Below are positions 1 to 14,337 of a DNA stretch of 64,000 nucleotides, in pieces. The notes under the pieces were generated by a model that saw only the letters and a program-made list of their open reading frames with translations, searched no databases and was not told where the DNA came from. The DNA lies in the NCBI GenBank assembly GCA_022495995.1, contig JAFEMH010002549.1, positions 248,001 through 312,000 of the forward strand, read 5' to 3'. The stretch comes from Adenophora triphylla var. japonica. Taxonomy: Eukaryota; Streptophyta; Magnoliopsida; Asterales; Campanulaceae. Positions within the stretch are counted from its first letter, which is position 1; each line of letters opens with the position of its first letter. The position numbers were made by a program, and so were the translations under genes.

Positions 1-944
1 TTTTCAGTCTCTCAATTTCCTTTCCTTTAGCCCTTATTTCATATTACTCAAACGACATTTTGAACCCTTATACAATGCTCCAATTTCGGTTTTAACCTAT
101 CTTGTATTTTGTAACAATTATATCCTCTGTACTCCAAATACACATATGTTTTTACTCGACACACTAACTCCATCCAAAAAAATGTTACAAACTTAACAAA
201 AATCTAACAAAGCTAACATGATTTTGATTTTTCTTTATAAAAAATGGATAGCTACATCTGTTTCACCACTATCCTCGCCACCCACATGCCCCACCACTAG
301 CATCACGACTCCAACCTTCTTGCACCACCACAAGCTGCCACTGTCATCGCCACAACCATCTCCTCTAACTTTAATTTTTTTTATGTTAGTTTTTTAGATT
401 AATGAGTGTTCATTTAGAAGTGATTAACTCATAACGTATAAAGATCAAACATGGTCGCTTGAAACAATCTCCACTGACTTTCATGCTTTTCTTTTTCTGA
501 GTAATTTGTGTGGAACATCATGATATATTCATGTGATGATTAACTGAATAATGGAAAAAACAGTTTTTTGTTTATCTCAAGATTTTTAAGGTTTACGATT
601 TAGTGCAAGTTAGGTTCGGTTTGAGTAGACCTATAAAGTAATTTTTGGACCATTTTCTGTAAATTCACGTGTGATTGAGATGTATGTCTTGTCAATTCGA
701 GTCCATGTGTGATTGGGAACTTAAGGGGAAACTATTTTTGTAAGAAAAAATGAAGTTTTATTAGATTTTGTTAAGTATTGTAATATTTTTGGACATAGTA
801 AATGTGTCAGGTAAAAACCTATGCGTAATTTAAGTACAGAGATTAAAGTTGATAAAAAAAAAGTAGATTAAAATCGAAGCTATAGCGTATAGGTTTAAAA
901 TGTCTATGGGCAATTTCTCTCATGTTCTTTACATAGTATACATT

Positions 945-947
<3 letters not shown>
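1..947. other. AT-rich intergenic DNA, no gene seen
   Basis: No open frame of convincing composition on either strand, and no family I recognise. The longest open frame near its right edge is produced by the adjacent TA repeat and is not a gene. Confidence 0.6.

Positions 948-1018
<71 letters not shown>
948..1018. repeat. (TA)n microsatellite
   Basis: An uninterrupted run of about 35 TA dinucleotides. A Stowaway MITE, which targets TA, lies directly against its right edge, and the TA run resumes for about 12 bases after the MITE, so the MITE probably inserted into the microsatellite. Confidence 0.95.
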
Positions 1019-1019
<1 letters not shown>

Positions 1020-1250
1020 TCCCTCCGTCCCATTAGTAATGGGAATTTTACTGTAGATACGAGAATTAAGGAAAAGTGAATTATAGTGGAGGAAATAGTA
1101 AATTATAATGGTGTTGTGAGTATTAAAATAATGTAGGAGAGAGAATGAGTGGAGGGAATAGTAAAGATTCCTTTCCATTTTAGGAAGTTTGTGGTTTGTA
1201 ATGGGACGACCAAAAAGGAAAGTTTGTGGTTTGTAATGGGACGGAGGGAG
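1019..1250. mobile_element. Stowaway-type MITE
   Basis: Inverted termini CTCCCTCCGTCCCATTA and TAATGGGACGGAGGGAG flanked by TA on both sides (1017-1018 and 1251-1252). About 232 bp with no coding capacity. Such elements are moved by Tc1/mariner transposases supplied in trans. Confidence 0.9.
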
Positions 1251-1337
1251 TATATATATATATAACATTTTCATTTAGAAAGTGTATAGTTTGTAATAAG
1301 AGGTACAATGAGGAAAGTGTGTAATTTGTAGTAGGAA

Positions 1338-2079
1338 GGAGTAGAAATGGCAACGGGTCGGGATCGGATCGGATCCGTTATGATCCGAATCCGATCTTAT
1401 CCGAACACCATAAACCCTTTATCGAACCCGACCCAATCCTAAGGTGTCCGATCCGAGCTTCGATTCAATATGAACATTTTTTTTTACCTCCACTCACATT
1501 TCTTAAAGATTTTTTACCTCCATTTAGATTACAGAGAAGTATAGGAACAAGATTGAGCAGTTTAAACAATCACATCGGTTCATATTTTATTACAAAGATG
1601 AAATTCAAGCTATAAAATAAGACTATTAATACCTTCAAGAAAGTGGATGAACTGAAAATTTGAGAGGGCACCTTCAATCAATCGACAATCGGTGAAGGTG
1701 AAAAACCTAGCCGCAATGGCTCGGAGAGAGAGAGACGAGCGGGGAGAGAGAGAAAGAAGGAAGCGGATGAGCTGAACACGCCGGCTCGATGGCTACAGAA
1801 GGAACATAACGGCAGAACAGAACGGGGACGAGGGGCGGCCTGCAATGGCGCCGGAGAGAGAGAGAGACGAGAGGAGAGAGAGAAAGAGGGGCCCTAATTT
1901 TCTATCTCCAAAATATAAAAATTTACTTATATACATAGAGTTATTTGTATTTTTTTTAAGAACATAAGGGGGTAAAACATAAATTGCAACTTATACATAA
2001 TTTTTTATCTGGTTTGATCTCAGCTCGGATCAACAGTGGTATCGAAACCCAACCTGAATATGATCGGATTATAAAAAAA
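1338..2079. other. Degraded repeat, possible truncated hAT-like element
   Basis: The left edge starts near a motif TAGAAATGGCAACGGGTCGGG, which resembles termini of plant hAT-type elements, followed by several GGATCGG and GATCCG repeats. GA-rich segments near 1710-1890 occur twice in related form. No matching right terminus is visible. The segment ends where the minus-strand Helitron begins at 2080, so it may have been cut by that insertion. No gene seen. Confidence 0.35.
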
Positions 2080-2558
2080 CTAGTGTTACACCCGTGCGTT
2101 AAACGCACGAATAAAAAACTATTTCAAAGAAAGTTAAAATTATAAGAAATTACTCATGTATAAAATTAATGATAAAGATAAAATAATAATTGTTAAGACA
2201 ATGATTTCCATAAATTGATGATAATGTTAATGAAATAATATTACAATTTTTTAATACATTTTTTGTATACAACATTAGTTGTTATAACTTCAGAAAACTG
2301 CACTTGCAGTTTTTCACAACTCATTTCCTCCTCCCTGTTTAGGAATTGTCACTTCAAGTTCAATCTTAGAGAAGTCCAAAAAATTGTGGCGAGAATCAAT
2401 CTTTCCCTTCAACAGCTCGGATGCAGACTTGAAAAGATCAGTAGCTCTTTTAAATTGTCTTTCTCCAATGATACGGGTACTTTCAAATTCATCTGGGTAA
2501 CTGTACAGCAAATAAAAGGAATTGCAGTAACATCAATATTTCTAGGTACAAGCATATA

Positions 2559-2833
2559 CTCCCTCCTTCCCATTACAAATCACACACTTTCCTTTTTTGG
2601 GCGTCCCACTACAAATCACACACTTCCTAAAAAGGAAAGTTTTTATCACTATTCCCTCCACTCATTCTCTCTCCTACATTATTTTAATACTCACAACACC
2701 ATTATAATTTACTATTCACTCCACTCATTCTCTCTCCTATTTTACTTTTATACTCACAACATTTATATCATTATTTTTTTCCTTAATCTACGCGTGAACA
2801 GTAAGTGAGTGAATTGTAATGGGACGGAGGGAG
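2559..2833. mobile_element. Stowaway-type MITE inside a ceramidase intron
   Basis: Termini CTCCCTCCTTCCCATTAC and GTAATGGGACGGAGGGAG with TA on each side. Its interior (a CTACGCGTGAACAGTAA segment and repeated CTCACAAC segments) closely matches the MITEs at 43792 and 61032, so these belong to one family. Confidence 0.9.
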
Positions 2834-3231
2834 TATATGTGTGTGTGTGTATTTATGTATATATACACACACATACATATATAAAGGAAACACACAGAAG
2901 AGAAAGGGAGATACAAACCATGGTCCTCGAGCAATACACAACTCATTCTTCCCACCACAAGTACTATGATTGAAATCGCAAGGTAACCCAGTATCTGTAC
3001 AGAATGCACCAAGAACATTTGGGCTAACGTCACCACAGTTGGTTTGACAAAATGCAGATATAAATTTGGGTTTATCAACCTGCGTGAGTGAACTTCTGAC
3101 ACGTTTTGCAACACTCATAAATCCGGTTGCTGGTTTACCAGATGAAGCTTAGTAGGAAGCGGCAAGTTTCTGTAATTCTTGGTCTTCATTGAAGAAAAAA
3201 TGCCTCTAATATGTTAACAACAAGCAAATTA

Positions 3232-3400
3232 CTCCCTCCGTCCCATAATTATGTTCCCATTTGTCATTTTTTGTTTGTCCCAAAAAGATGGTCCCTATTT
3301 TCAAAATTGTTAGGTCAAAATCAGAGAACTTCCAAAATTGTCAACCAAGGAAGAAGGGAAGAGGAGAAAGGATGAGAGTCAACCAAGGAAGAAGAGGGAG
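3232..3400. mobile_element. Degenerate Stowaway-like MITE
   Basis: The left end CTCCCTCCGTCCCAT is preceded by TA. The right end is only a weak inverted copy, GAGGGAG followed by TA. It lies in what was a ceramidase intron. The right boundary is approximate. Confidence 0.6.
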
Positions 3401-3669
3401 TAATGGAGTAAAAATTAAACTTCATTACGCTTAGTCATATCTACAAACTTAAGCAGAGTCATATCTTTATCAACATCATACTTGTACTTGCTACGTTTTG
3501 CTGCAGGATTATTAAGATAAGCACTCGGACTACGATTTACACCAGCATCTAGAACCCCTCCTGTCGAAATGGCATTATAAACAAATAAATATCTAATTTA
3601 CTTATAGCCACAATAGACTGAACAAACAAGTAGAAATTAGGAACATGTTTTGATTAGTGAAACGCATGA

Positions 3670-6266
3670 TGTAACGACCCTAACCCTAGGCACAATTTTA
3701 GTATAATATCATATGCTTTTAATATTATTGTTAATATTATGTTTTCATTTTATATACTTGATTTCTTGCATTAGGATAAAATGATAGAGAAATAAAATAA
3801 TGTTCTAGGGGATGATATAAAAATAGAAAATGAATAAAGAGTAAGAGGAGGTTAAAATGGGTAAAATAAATAATTGGGGTAAAAGGTTTAATTTAAAATG
3901 ATGAAAGTCTTGGAATAGTGAGGGAGGGGGACACTATCCCTTAAAACCCTCCCCTCTTACCTCCTAAGTCAAGGACCCCCTTACCTCCCTTACTTTTCTT
4001 ACATACCTCTCCATACCTTCCATACTTCCTCCTTACTCTTTCCCCACTCCCTCTATCCTCCTCCATCATTCTTCTCCATTTTCTTCTTACCATTTCCATG
4101 GAAGCTCCATGTGAAAGCCTCAACTTCCAAGATCTCTAGCAAGGCCATTTCTCATCCATTTTCAAATCCAAGAGTACTTTTGAGGTTGGGACAACTAGAG
4201 GAATCAATCAAGCTAAGAAAATCATCTTTTCATCCAAAAATCCTAAGGTGAGTTATTATGACCTTTCCCTTCATTAAATGTTCATGAATTATTGAATGTT
4301 GTTGTTGTTGTTATATTGATTTGTTGAGTGCCTTAGAACCCTTCTTGGAATTGGGAATTGGTAACTGACATAGAATGATGCTCTTGTTCATAGAAGTGGA
4401 TTTAGAGTGTAAGAAATGGATGGAGTTAGTTTAGAAGGTTTAACTTGAAATGTATTAGGAAAAGGGGTTGGAAATCTTGTGGAAAATAAGCTAGGTTTAT
4501 GTTATTGTGGGTTTAAATGATTTAGTGTGAGGTTTGAAAAGTTAGGAAACTCTTTTGGAGATCATGAAATTAAAGAAGATTAAAAAGGGAAAAGAACCTA
4601 GGTAAAACAAGGGTTTGGAAAATTATTTGGCTGGACAGGGGTCTTGGGCGGTCGCCCAAGTGGTGATGAGCGGCCGCCCATCTAGGCAGAATTGATACTC
4701 TTGGAAATCCCTCTTGGGCGGTCGCCCAAGAGGCTATGTGCGGGCGCCCAAGAGGGCAGCAAGTTGGGGTTGTTTTGAAAACCACTTGGGCGGTCGCCCA
4801 AGTGGCATGGGCGGTCGCCCATAAGGCCAGAACCTTCTTAGCCTCCTTTCTTACTGATTTACCAACAACTTAGTGGCATGAATACTAACCACTATAAATT
4901 AATGGAACCAAATCAAATTCGGATATGAATCAACCCTTCTCAACTTAGATTAATGTAGGAGTTGGGCCACTTAAGCATTGTGACTCCCATTTGATAAATT
5001 TAGCTTGAATCTTTATAGAGCCTTTGTAACAGAGATTATTGTCCGGAAAATGGTTGTTAAGCTTGATTCGTACTTCACCAATGTGGTTAGAACTTGGGAA
5101 GTAGATAGTGAACTTTTATTATTGATATCTGAGATTGTGTAATGACTTTCACTTGGTAAAGTAGCTTGGATCCTTATAGAGATCATTTATTATTGAATAT
5201 TGTCTAAGTGTGGTTAATTACTGATACTTTGTTCCTTCACTTGGATACATATTCATGGTTGGTATTATGCTTAGTGTATTACATAAATGTTGCACTATGA
5301 TATTGGTTGAACATGAGTATATTTTACCATGTTGCTATGTTGTTATCCCCTTTGTGGATTATAGTTCAAGTATCTATTATGTGCTTGAACGTGTTTATAT
5401 TTTATGTGATTGGGGGGTATAATGGAATTCAATCAATTATTGATTTGTTCTCTAAGTGATTGAAGGTCCATCATACCTGTGACCTCTCCCCCTCTGCGGC
5501 CACAGACTGGGGTTATAGCATCTGTATTGAGCCGAAAGCCTTACAGAGTTGCTACTATCTTATTTGGTTCCCTGAAAAACGGGTCTTATAAGATGTGAAT
5601 ATGCCTAAGCAGTTCACAGGAGATGAGTTATAATCATAACTGTCTCGGTTATATGATATTGGTTCTGGTGGATATGCATTCACAGAAATAGTGGAGTATT
5701 ATGCCCACAGTGATACGACTTATGATTCAGACGGGAAAGGTAAACAAAGGTAACGGAAGGTGTTTACTGTTTTACCAATATGTGAGATGTACCTTATTAT
5801 ATGTTGCATCTTACCTGGCATATTGCTGCATTCATAATAGCTTGCTGAGATTTATTCTCACCCCTCTCCCTTTAATGTTTTTAGATCCTGAGACAGGCGG
5901 ACCGGCCAAGTGAGGACGGAAAGGAGTTTGGACGTGGTATTTTGGGAATTGTCGGGGTATATATAGGTTGGCATAGAAGATATATTTTGTATAATTCCTT
6001 TATGGAGTTTGTGTGTATAAAACTTGGTTTCTACGTTATAACCAAAGTCTTTTGTAATTAAAACAGGCTGCTACTTTTAAAGTTGTTCAACTCTTCCTTT
6101 CATGTAGAGAGGAATGAAGTTATTTTGAAATGGTTATGTTCAGTATGTTTAAGTTGAAAGTTAAATCAAAGTTTTTAAAAGTTTTAAAAAGGTTTAGGTG
6201 GTTTGATTCCTTTTGGGGACGCTCTAGCTCGGGACACGGGTTAGGTTCCGGGTTGGGGTCCTCACA
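3670..6266 (+). repeat. 5' LTR of element A
   Basis: About 2597 bp, unusually long. It begins TGTAACGACCCTAACC and ends GGGGTCCTCACA. At 4643-4822 it holds five GC-rich near-palindromes, three of the form CTTGGGCGGTCGCCCAAG or its core, plus GCGGCCGCCC and GGGCGCCC. The rest is AT-rich with no coding content. Confidence 0.95.
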
Positions 6267-6268
6267 TT

Positions 6269-6280
6269 TGGTATCAGAGC
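6269..6280 (+). other. Primer binding site of element A
   Basis: TGGTATCAGAGC, two bases after the 5' LTR, is complementary to the 3' end of plant initiator methionine tRNA, the usual primer for minus-strand synthesis in Ty3/Gypsy elements. Confidence 0.92.
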
Positions 6281-6312
6281 TCGGTTAGAGTTCTCGGGTA
6301 GAGTCTAGCTGA

Positions 6313-7391
6313 GTGAGAGTGTGTGATAATTTACGCCGAGTGTTTGATGCAGGAGTTTATTCAATGGCTAGAAATGAGGATGATCAGCACCAGGTTCCGG
6401 CATTGTTGGTAATGCTGGGTGATGGAAATCCGAATGTTGAGACGATGAACATGTTTCGAGGATTTTTGCAAAATATGGCAGCACAAGGACAAGTACAAAG
6501 AAAGATCAAGAAGGCATACATGGACATGGTTTGGAAAAATTCGTCAAGATGATACCTCCAAGCTTTAGTGGAGACCCGTGATCCGTGACGGCGGAGAGAT
6601 GGCTTGAAGCTATGAATAAAATCTTCTTGGCAATGGAGAGCTCAGATGCAGAAAAGGTGAGATGCACAGTCTTCAAGTTAGAAGGACCTGCGGAGCATTG
6701 GTGGCAAGTAGTAAAGGACGGCTGGGATCGGGATCTTACACCGCAGACTTGGGAGAACTTCACACGCAAGTTCCGAGATCATTTTATTCCAATGGTTACG
6801 AGAGATAAGAAGAAAGTTGAGTTTTTGAGATTAGAGCAAGGAGCAATGACCGTGGTGCAGTACTCAGCAAGGTTTACGGAGCTAGCTCGCTATTGCCCAC
6901 ATTTGGTGCTGGAAGAAGAGAGAAGGATATATCGATTTGTGAAGGGATTAAGGCTAGAGTTTAGGAAACAGTTATTGACTCACGACTTCACAGATTTCCA
7001 AACAGCAGTGAATAAAGCCTATCGAATAGAGAATGACATTGATGAGCACCGGGGTAAATCTGAGGGTGGAAGTGGAAGTAAACAGAGATTTCAAGGCCAA
7101 GGTTCTGGATATAGTAAAAGGCAACAGAGAGGATCAGCATCGGGATTAGCAAGAGGAGAATAAGCGGCGACTACAACAACTCGTTTGACTTCAAATCAGG
7201 TAAGGATTGTAAGTGGTTATTGCAAGAAGATGGGTCATTCCGAAGAAAAGTGTTGGAGTAAACAAGGGAAATGCTTGAATTGTGGAGAAATGGGGCATTA
7301 CAAGAAAAATTGTCCTGTATTTCATCAGAGGTTAGCTTCGGGTGCTCTGGCCATAAATGGGGCAAAGAGGTGGAATGAAAAGGGACAATGA
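6313..7391 (+). pseudogene. Broken gag of element A
   Basis: Gag packages element RNA into virus-like particles. The N-terminal part (6313-6552) is in one frame. The main retrotransposon-gag domain (6585-7163; EHWWQVVKDGWD, FTRKFRDHFIP, VEFLRLEQGAMTV, FVKGLRLEFRKQ) is in another. A CCHC zinc knuckle follows (7185-7391; CLNCGEMGHYKKNC, spacing CX2CX4HX4C), preceded by a second, degenerate knuckle. Breaks seen: a frameshift near the AAAAA run at about 6536, an in-frame TGA at 6579-6581 and an in-frame TAA at 7161-7163. It cannot make full-length Gag. Confidence 0.9.
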
Positions 7392-9740
7392 AGGGAATCC
7401 AAAAAGGTAATGTTTAAAGTTGAATCCTTGTTTTGAGTCTTGGAGGGATAGATCCCTCAGCTGCCTTTAGAGGTAATATACCTGTCTCAGAAGTAGGGGT
7501 CATACTTTTATGGATCCCGGTTCATTTCATGCATATTTGGCATTGCATTTTTGCTTGAACGTGGCATATATTGCATAAGATTTGTTTATGTGTTAGAGGT
7601 TTCTGCTCTTATGAGAGAGTACCTCGAATCTTCTTTGGTTTACCACTAGAGTGATGTGGTCATAACTGAGCATGTATTGCCAGATGATTTAGTATGATTA
7701 CCAATGTGTGATTTTGATGTATACTTGGCCTAGATTGGTTGAGTAGTGACCGTGCATTGATAGACTGTCGTATGAAGCGAGTCTTCTTTTCTATACCTAA
7801 TTGGTTTATATGGTATTAGATATAGATAAGCCTTTATGTGGTATCCTTGCTATGTATGCATTAAGGATTGAAAATTTTTGGTTAAAGAGCGGGAAGATTA
7901 ATTGGTATGTGATAGACTTGGGTAAGAAGTCTTCGAAAAATGTTATATGCTAATTAGAAAAACTTTAGATGTGCTTTATCAGAATATTCCATGGCGGCAG
8001 TTGAAGAAGTGAAATTATATATTGAGTTAATGTTAAAGCCTAATACCGATATCAAAAGTCTCTTATAGAAGGGAACTAGATATGATGTGGAGTTAATGAA
8101 TAAGATATTTTTTTTTTAAAACCTTATCTTGGTAGCTTTGTTGAATGCTTAATTGAAGTTGAGTAGAACATAAAAAATAAATTGTGAATTTTGTTATCTA
8201 CTCTTCAAGAAAAGAATTTGTGTGTGAAGTGTAGTAATGGTGAGTTGACTTGGGAATATTTCCGTCATGAGTCCGTAGTTCCAGGGTTGAAAGGGGTACT
8301 ACCAAGAGGGGTATCAATAGATTCTTGAGAATTGTATTATCGTTGATTTAGTTAACCTGGAAAGAGGTATCCATGATGTAAGATGGCCACAAGGTTGAAT
8401 TGTATAGGTAGAGATGAAGAATAGGTTGACGGCTGATCTGATCCTTAACTGACTAATGGATGTGAGAACTTGACGATTTTAATTGCGTATCAATGGAAGG
8501 TTAAAATTGTGATATTGTGAAATGGGAAAGTGATAATTTATGTTTAGAGGAAGTGAAACAGGAAGAGCAGAATTTCCTTATTTTCAACTTGGAAGTGACT
8601 GGGATTATTTTGCGTTTTACAAGTGGAAATTTTAATTATGTGCAACTAAATCTGAGATGTGTTACCGATCATAAAAGATTAAAGTATTTGTGGGTTCGGA
8701 AGGAATTTAACAATAAGCAGAGTCGAGGGTGGAAATTATTAGAAAGACTTAAATGGTGTTATATCTTGTTATTGGGAAAGTTATTGTGATTGCCAATGCG
8801 ATTAGCCTAAAGGTTTATGTGTCAACGAGTATATCTTTTGAGTTTCAAGGTGAGATATAATTGCGAATATTCAAGTTACCCTTATAGTGTGGAGACTTTA
8901 GAGGAAGTCCAACCATGATTCAGAAGTTAAGAGGATTATCGACTAGTTCAAGATGGGAAGACCAAGAATTTTGTATCGAATTGAGATGAAAATTTCAACC
9001 TCAACTCGGAATGTGCTTACCGTGACTGCAAGAGATTAGAAGACCAGTTTTAGAGGAAGACAATAGATCTAGAATTGCGATTCATCAGGAAAGTTTGAAG
9101 AGGTATCAAGATTTGAAGAAGAGTTAGAAGATTCGAATGGGAAAGCATAGCGATGGAATTTTGTAACTGGACTACCTTCAACGTCGATGAAGATGGGTGT
9201 GTTGGAGTAATAGTGGATGGATAGATCAAGTCGGTTTACTTTCTACCTATACCAACGAAAAATTCGAGGGAGAAATTAAAACATGGTGCATGTGGAAGAT
9301 TGAATTATTTCATGGAGTACTAATCAACATTTTACCAGATCGGGATCGAGGATTCTTTGTGCTTTTGGGAAGCTGGGTACAAGGTTTTGAATTCCAAGTT
9401 AAGTTTCAGTGATGCGTTTCATCCTCAGGCAGATGTGCAGACAGAGAAGACTATCCAGATTCTTGAGAATAAGTTGTGTGTTGTGTGATGGATTTCTTTT
9501 CAACTTGAGGAGTTAATTTAACCTTAGTGAGTTTGCGTATATTAGTAGATTTCAGTTCAGTATTGAGTTGGTAACGTATGGAACATTGTATGGGAGAAAT
9601 TATCTTCATGATTCCTCATGTGTATGGAGTTCTTCGACTAATGATGATTGAGCGGATTTGACTTATATAGGGAGGTCACTATCTCTAATTGATCAGTAAG
9701 GTAAGAAAGTTTAAAATTCGGGACGAATTTTCTTTAAGGG
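7392..9740 (+). pseudogene. Decayed pol remnants of element A
   Basis: No long frame survives. Around 8517-8790 there is a reverse-transcriptase-associated RNase H relic (CVTDHKRLKYLW). Around 9230-9480 there is an integrase relic in shifting frames (DRDRGFF and, after frame changes, segments resembling the HPQTDGQ and ERTIQILE motifs). Protease and reverse transcriptase cores are not recognisable. The strong decay contrasts with the near-identity of the LTRs, so the pol region was probably already dead when this copy moved. Confidence 0.7.
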
Positions 9741-9748
9741 AGAGTGAG

Positions 9749-12346
9749 TGTAACGACCCTAACCCTAGGCACAATTTTAGTATAATATCATATGCTTTTA
9801 ATATTATTGTTAATATTATGTTTTCATTTTATATACTTGATTTCTTGCATTAGGATAAAATGATAGAGAAATAAAATAATGTTCTAGGGGATGATATAAA
9901 AATAGAAAATGAATAAAGAGTAAGAGAAGGTTAAAATGGGTAAAATAAATAATTGGGGTAAAAGGTTTAATTTAAAATGATGAAAGTCTTGGAATAGTGA
10001 GGGAGGGGGACACTATTCCTTAAAACCCTCCCCTCTTACCTCCTAAGTCAAGGACCCCCTTACCTCCCTTACTTTTCTTACATACCTCCCCATACCTTCC
10101 ATACTTCCTCCTTACTCTTTCCCCACTCCCTCTATCCTCCTCCATCATTCTTCTCCATTTTCTTCTTACCATTTCCATGGAAGCTCCATGTGAAAGCCTC
10201 AACTTCCAAGATCTCTAGCAAGGCCATTTCTCATCCATTTTCAAATCCAAGAGTACTTTTGAGGTTGGGACAACTAGAGGAATCAATCAAGCTAAGAAAA
10301 TCATCTTTTCATCCAAAAATCCTAAGGTGAGTTATTATGACCTTTCCCTTCATTAAATGTTCATGAATTATTGAATGTTGTTGTTGTTGTTATATTGATT
10401 TGTTGAGTGCCTTGGAACCCTTCTTGGAATTGGGAATTGGTAACTGACATAGAATGATGCTCTTGTTCATAGAAGTGGATTTAGAGTGTAAGAAATGGAT
10501 GGAGTTAGTTTAGAAGGTTTAACTTGAAATGTATTAGGAAAAGGGGTTGGAAATCTTGTGGAAAATAAGCTAGGTTTATGTTATTGTGGGTTTAAATGAT
10601 TTAGTGTGAGGTTTGAAAAGTTAGGAAACTCTTTTGGAGATCATGAAATTAAAGAAGATTAAAAAGGGAAAAGAACCTAGGTAAAACAAGGGTTTGGAAA
10701 ATTATTTGGCTGGACAGGGGTCTTGGGCGGTCGCCCAAGTGGTGATGAGCGGCCGCCCATCTAGGCAGAATTGATACTCTTGGAAATCCCTCTTGGGCGG
10801 TCGCCCAAGAGGCTATGTGCGGGCGCCCAAGAGGGCAGCAAGTTGGGGTTGTTTTGAAAACCACTTGGGCGGTCGCCCAAGTGGCATGGGCGGTCGCCCA
10901 TAAGGCCAGAACCTTCTTAGCCTCCTTTCTTACTGATTTACCAACAACTTAGTGGCATGAATACTAACCACTATAAATTAATGGAACCAAATCAAATTCG
11001 GATATGAATCAACCCTTCTCAACTTAGATTAATGTAGGAGTTGGGCCACTTAAGCATTGTGACTCCCATTTGATAAATTTAGCTTGAATCTTTATAGAGC
11101 CTTTGTAACAGAGATTATTGTCCGGAAAATGGTTGTTAAGCTTGATTCGTACTTCACCAATGTGGTTAGAAATTGGGAAGTAGATAGTGAACTTTTATTA
11201 TTGATATCTGAGATTGTGTAATGACTTTCACTTGGTAAAGTAGCTTGGATCCTTATAGAGATCATTTATTATTGAATATTGTCTAAGTGTGGTTAATTAC
11301 TGATACTTTGTTCCTTCACTTGGATACATATTCATGGTTGGTATTATGCTTAGTGTATTACATAAATGTTGCACTATAATATTGGTTGAACATGAGTATA
11401 TTTTACCATGTTGCTATGTTGTTATCCCCTTTGTGGATTATAGTTCAAGTATCTATTATGTGCTTGAACGTGTTTATATTTTATGTGATTGGGGGGTATA
11501 ATGGAATTCAATCAATTATTGATTTGTTCTCTAAGTGATTGAAGGTCCATCATACCTGTGACCTCTCCCCCTCTGCCGCCATTGCTCGGGGTTATAGCAT
11601 CTGTATTGAGCCGAAAGCCTTACAGAGTTGCTACTATCTTATTTGGTTCCCTGAAAACGGGTCTTATAAGATGTGAATATGCCTAAGCAGTTCACAGGAG
11701 ATGAGTTATAAATCATAACTGTCTCGGTTATATGATATTGGTTCTCCGTGGGATATGCATTCACGTAAATAGTGGAGTATTATGCCCACGGTGATACGAC
11801 TTATGATTCGACGGGAAAGGTAAACAAAGGTAACGGAAGGTGTTTACTGTTTTACCAATATGTGAGATGTACCTTGTTATATGTTGCATCTTACCTGGCA
11901 TATTGCTGCATTCATAATAGCTTGCTGAGATTTATTCTCACCCCTCTCCCTTTAATGTTTTTAGATCCTGAGACAGGCGGACCGGCCAAGTGAGGACGGA
12001 AAGGAGTTTGGACGTGGTATTTTGGGAATTGTCGGGGTATGTATAGGTTGGCATAGAAGATATATTTTGTATAATTCCTTTATGGAGTTTGTGTGTATAA
12101 AACTTGGTTTCTACGTTATAACCAAAGTCTTTTGTAATTAAAACAGGCTGCTACTTTTAAAGTTGTTCAACTCTTCCTTTCATGTAGAGAGGAATGAAGT
12201 TATTTTGAAATGGTTATGTTCAGTATGTTTAAGTTGAAAGTTAAATCAAAGTTTTTAATAGTTTTAAAAAGGTTTAGGTGGTTTGAGTCCTTTTGGGGAC
12301 GCTCTAGCTCGAGACACGGGTTAGGTTCCGGATTGGGGTCCTCACA
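9749..12346 (+). repeat. 3' LTR of element A
   Basis: About 2598 bp and near-identical to the 5' LTR. By eye I see scattered single-base differences, with a cluster of small indels and substitutions corresponding to 5' LTR positions of about 5490-5740. The GC-palindrome cluster at 10722-10901 looks identical to its partner. Confidence 0.95.
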
Positions 12347-12351
12347 CATGA

Positions 12352-13998
<1,647 letters not shown>

Positions 13999-14042
13999 TA
14001 CTAGTCAGTAACCCGTCGAGATTCGACGGGAGCATAGTAATG

Positions 14043-14337
14043 CTAAGAAAAAAAAAATACTAAAAGCTCCTCAGTCCTGTCCTCGAGATCAATATCTCCA
14101 TGCATTCGAGCATAATTCAGTAAAGCCTCCCAAATTCTTGCAGTGGGTTCAAATGGTAGCGTTTCAATGTACTCCAAAGCCTCTATAACATGCCCAGACT
14201 TTCCAAGAACATCTATGAGCCCCAAATAGTGTTCAATCCCAGGAGAAATCCCATACTCAGTTTGCATCAATTCAAAATGTATAAATCCTTCTTCAATGGC
14301 ATCAGCACCAGCACATGCAGCTAAAACAGCCAGAAAT
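14043..14337 (-). pseudogene. PPR protein fragment, C-terminal part
   Basis: Encodes TEETFLAVLAACAGADA, then YGISPGIEHYLGLIDVLGKS, VIEALEYIETLPFEPTAR and WEALLNYARMHGDIDLED, typical of the last PPR motifs and E-type region of plant PLS-class pentatricopeptide proteins, which bind organelle RNA. It belongs to the same source gene as the fragment at 15851-16070. The two are separated by an RPA1 segment, so the PPR copy was interrupted by a second captured piece. Truncated on both sides. Confidence 0.85.

Larger units (their letters stand above)
2265..3560 (-). pseudogene. NCER: Neutral ceramidase fragment, captured exons
   Basis: Three exon-like pieces on the minus strand match plant neutral ceramidase, which cleaves ceramide to sphingosine and fatty acid. 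Piece 1 (about 3420-3560) encodes GVNRSPSAYLNNP and YKYDVDKDMTLLKFVD. Piece 2 (2919 to about 3193) encodes NCGDVSPNVLGAFC, DTGLPCDFNHSTCGGKNEL and RGP. Piece 3 (to 2500) encodes YPDEFESTRIIGERQF and a PKQGGGNE segment. The junction 2919/2500 is flanked by a GTTTGT donor and a TACAG acceptor and keeps frame, so a real intron is retained, now carrying a MITE (2559-2833). Piece 2 has an in-frame stop near its start, piece 3 shifts frame after GGGNE, and the catalytic N-terminal part is absent. It cannot make enzyme. It lies inside Helitron 1, which explains the isolated exons. Confidence 0.88.
3670..12346 (+). mobile_element. LTR retrotransposon A, Ty3/Gypsy, non-autonomous
   Basis: Two nearly identical direct LTRs (3670-6266 and 9749-12346), each starting TGTAACGACC and ending CTCACA. 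A 5-bp target duplication CATGA lies at 3665-3669 and 12347-12351. A primer site matches initiator tRNA-Met at 6269. A purine tract AAGGGAGAGTGAG lies just before the 3' LTR. The internal region is only about 3.5 kb and holds a broken gag and scraps of pol, so LTRs make up 60% of the element. It is inserted in Helitron 1 between the ceramidase and OPR fragments. The few differences between LTRs point to recent insertion, so mobilisation by an autonomous relative is likely. The gag and integrase scraps suggest a Tekay/Del-like chromovirus, but I cannot confirm the lineage. Confidence 0.95.

Noticed and set aside
843..1274. Minus-strand ORF of 143 codons
   Set aside because: Made of TA microsatellite and MITE sequence (an Ile-Tyr run).
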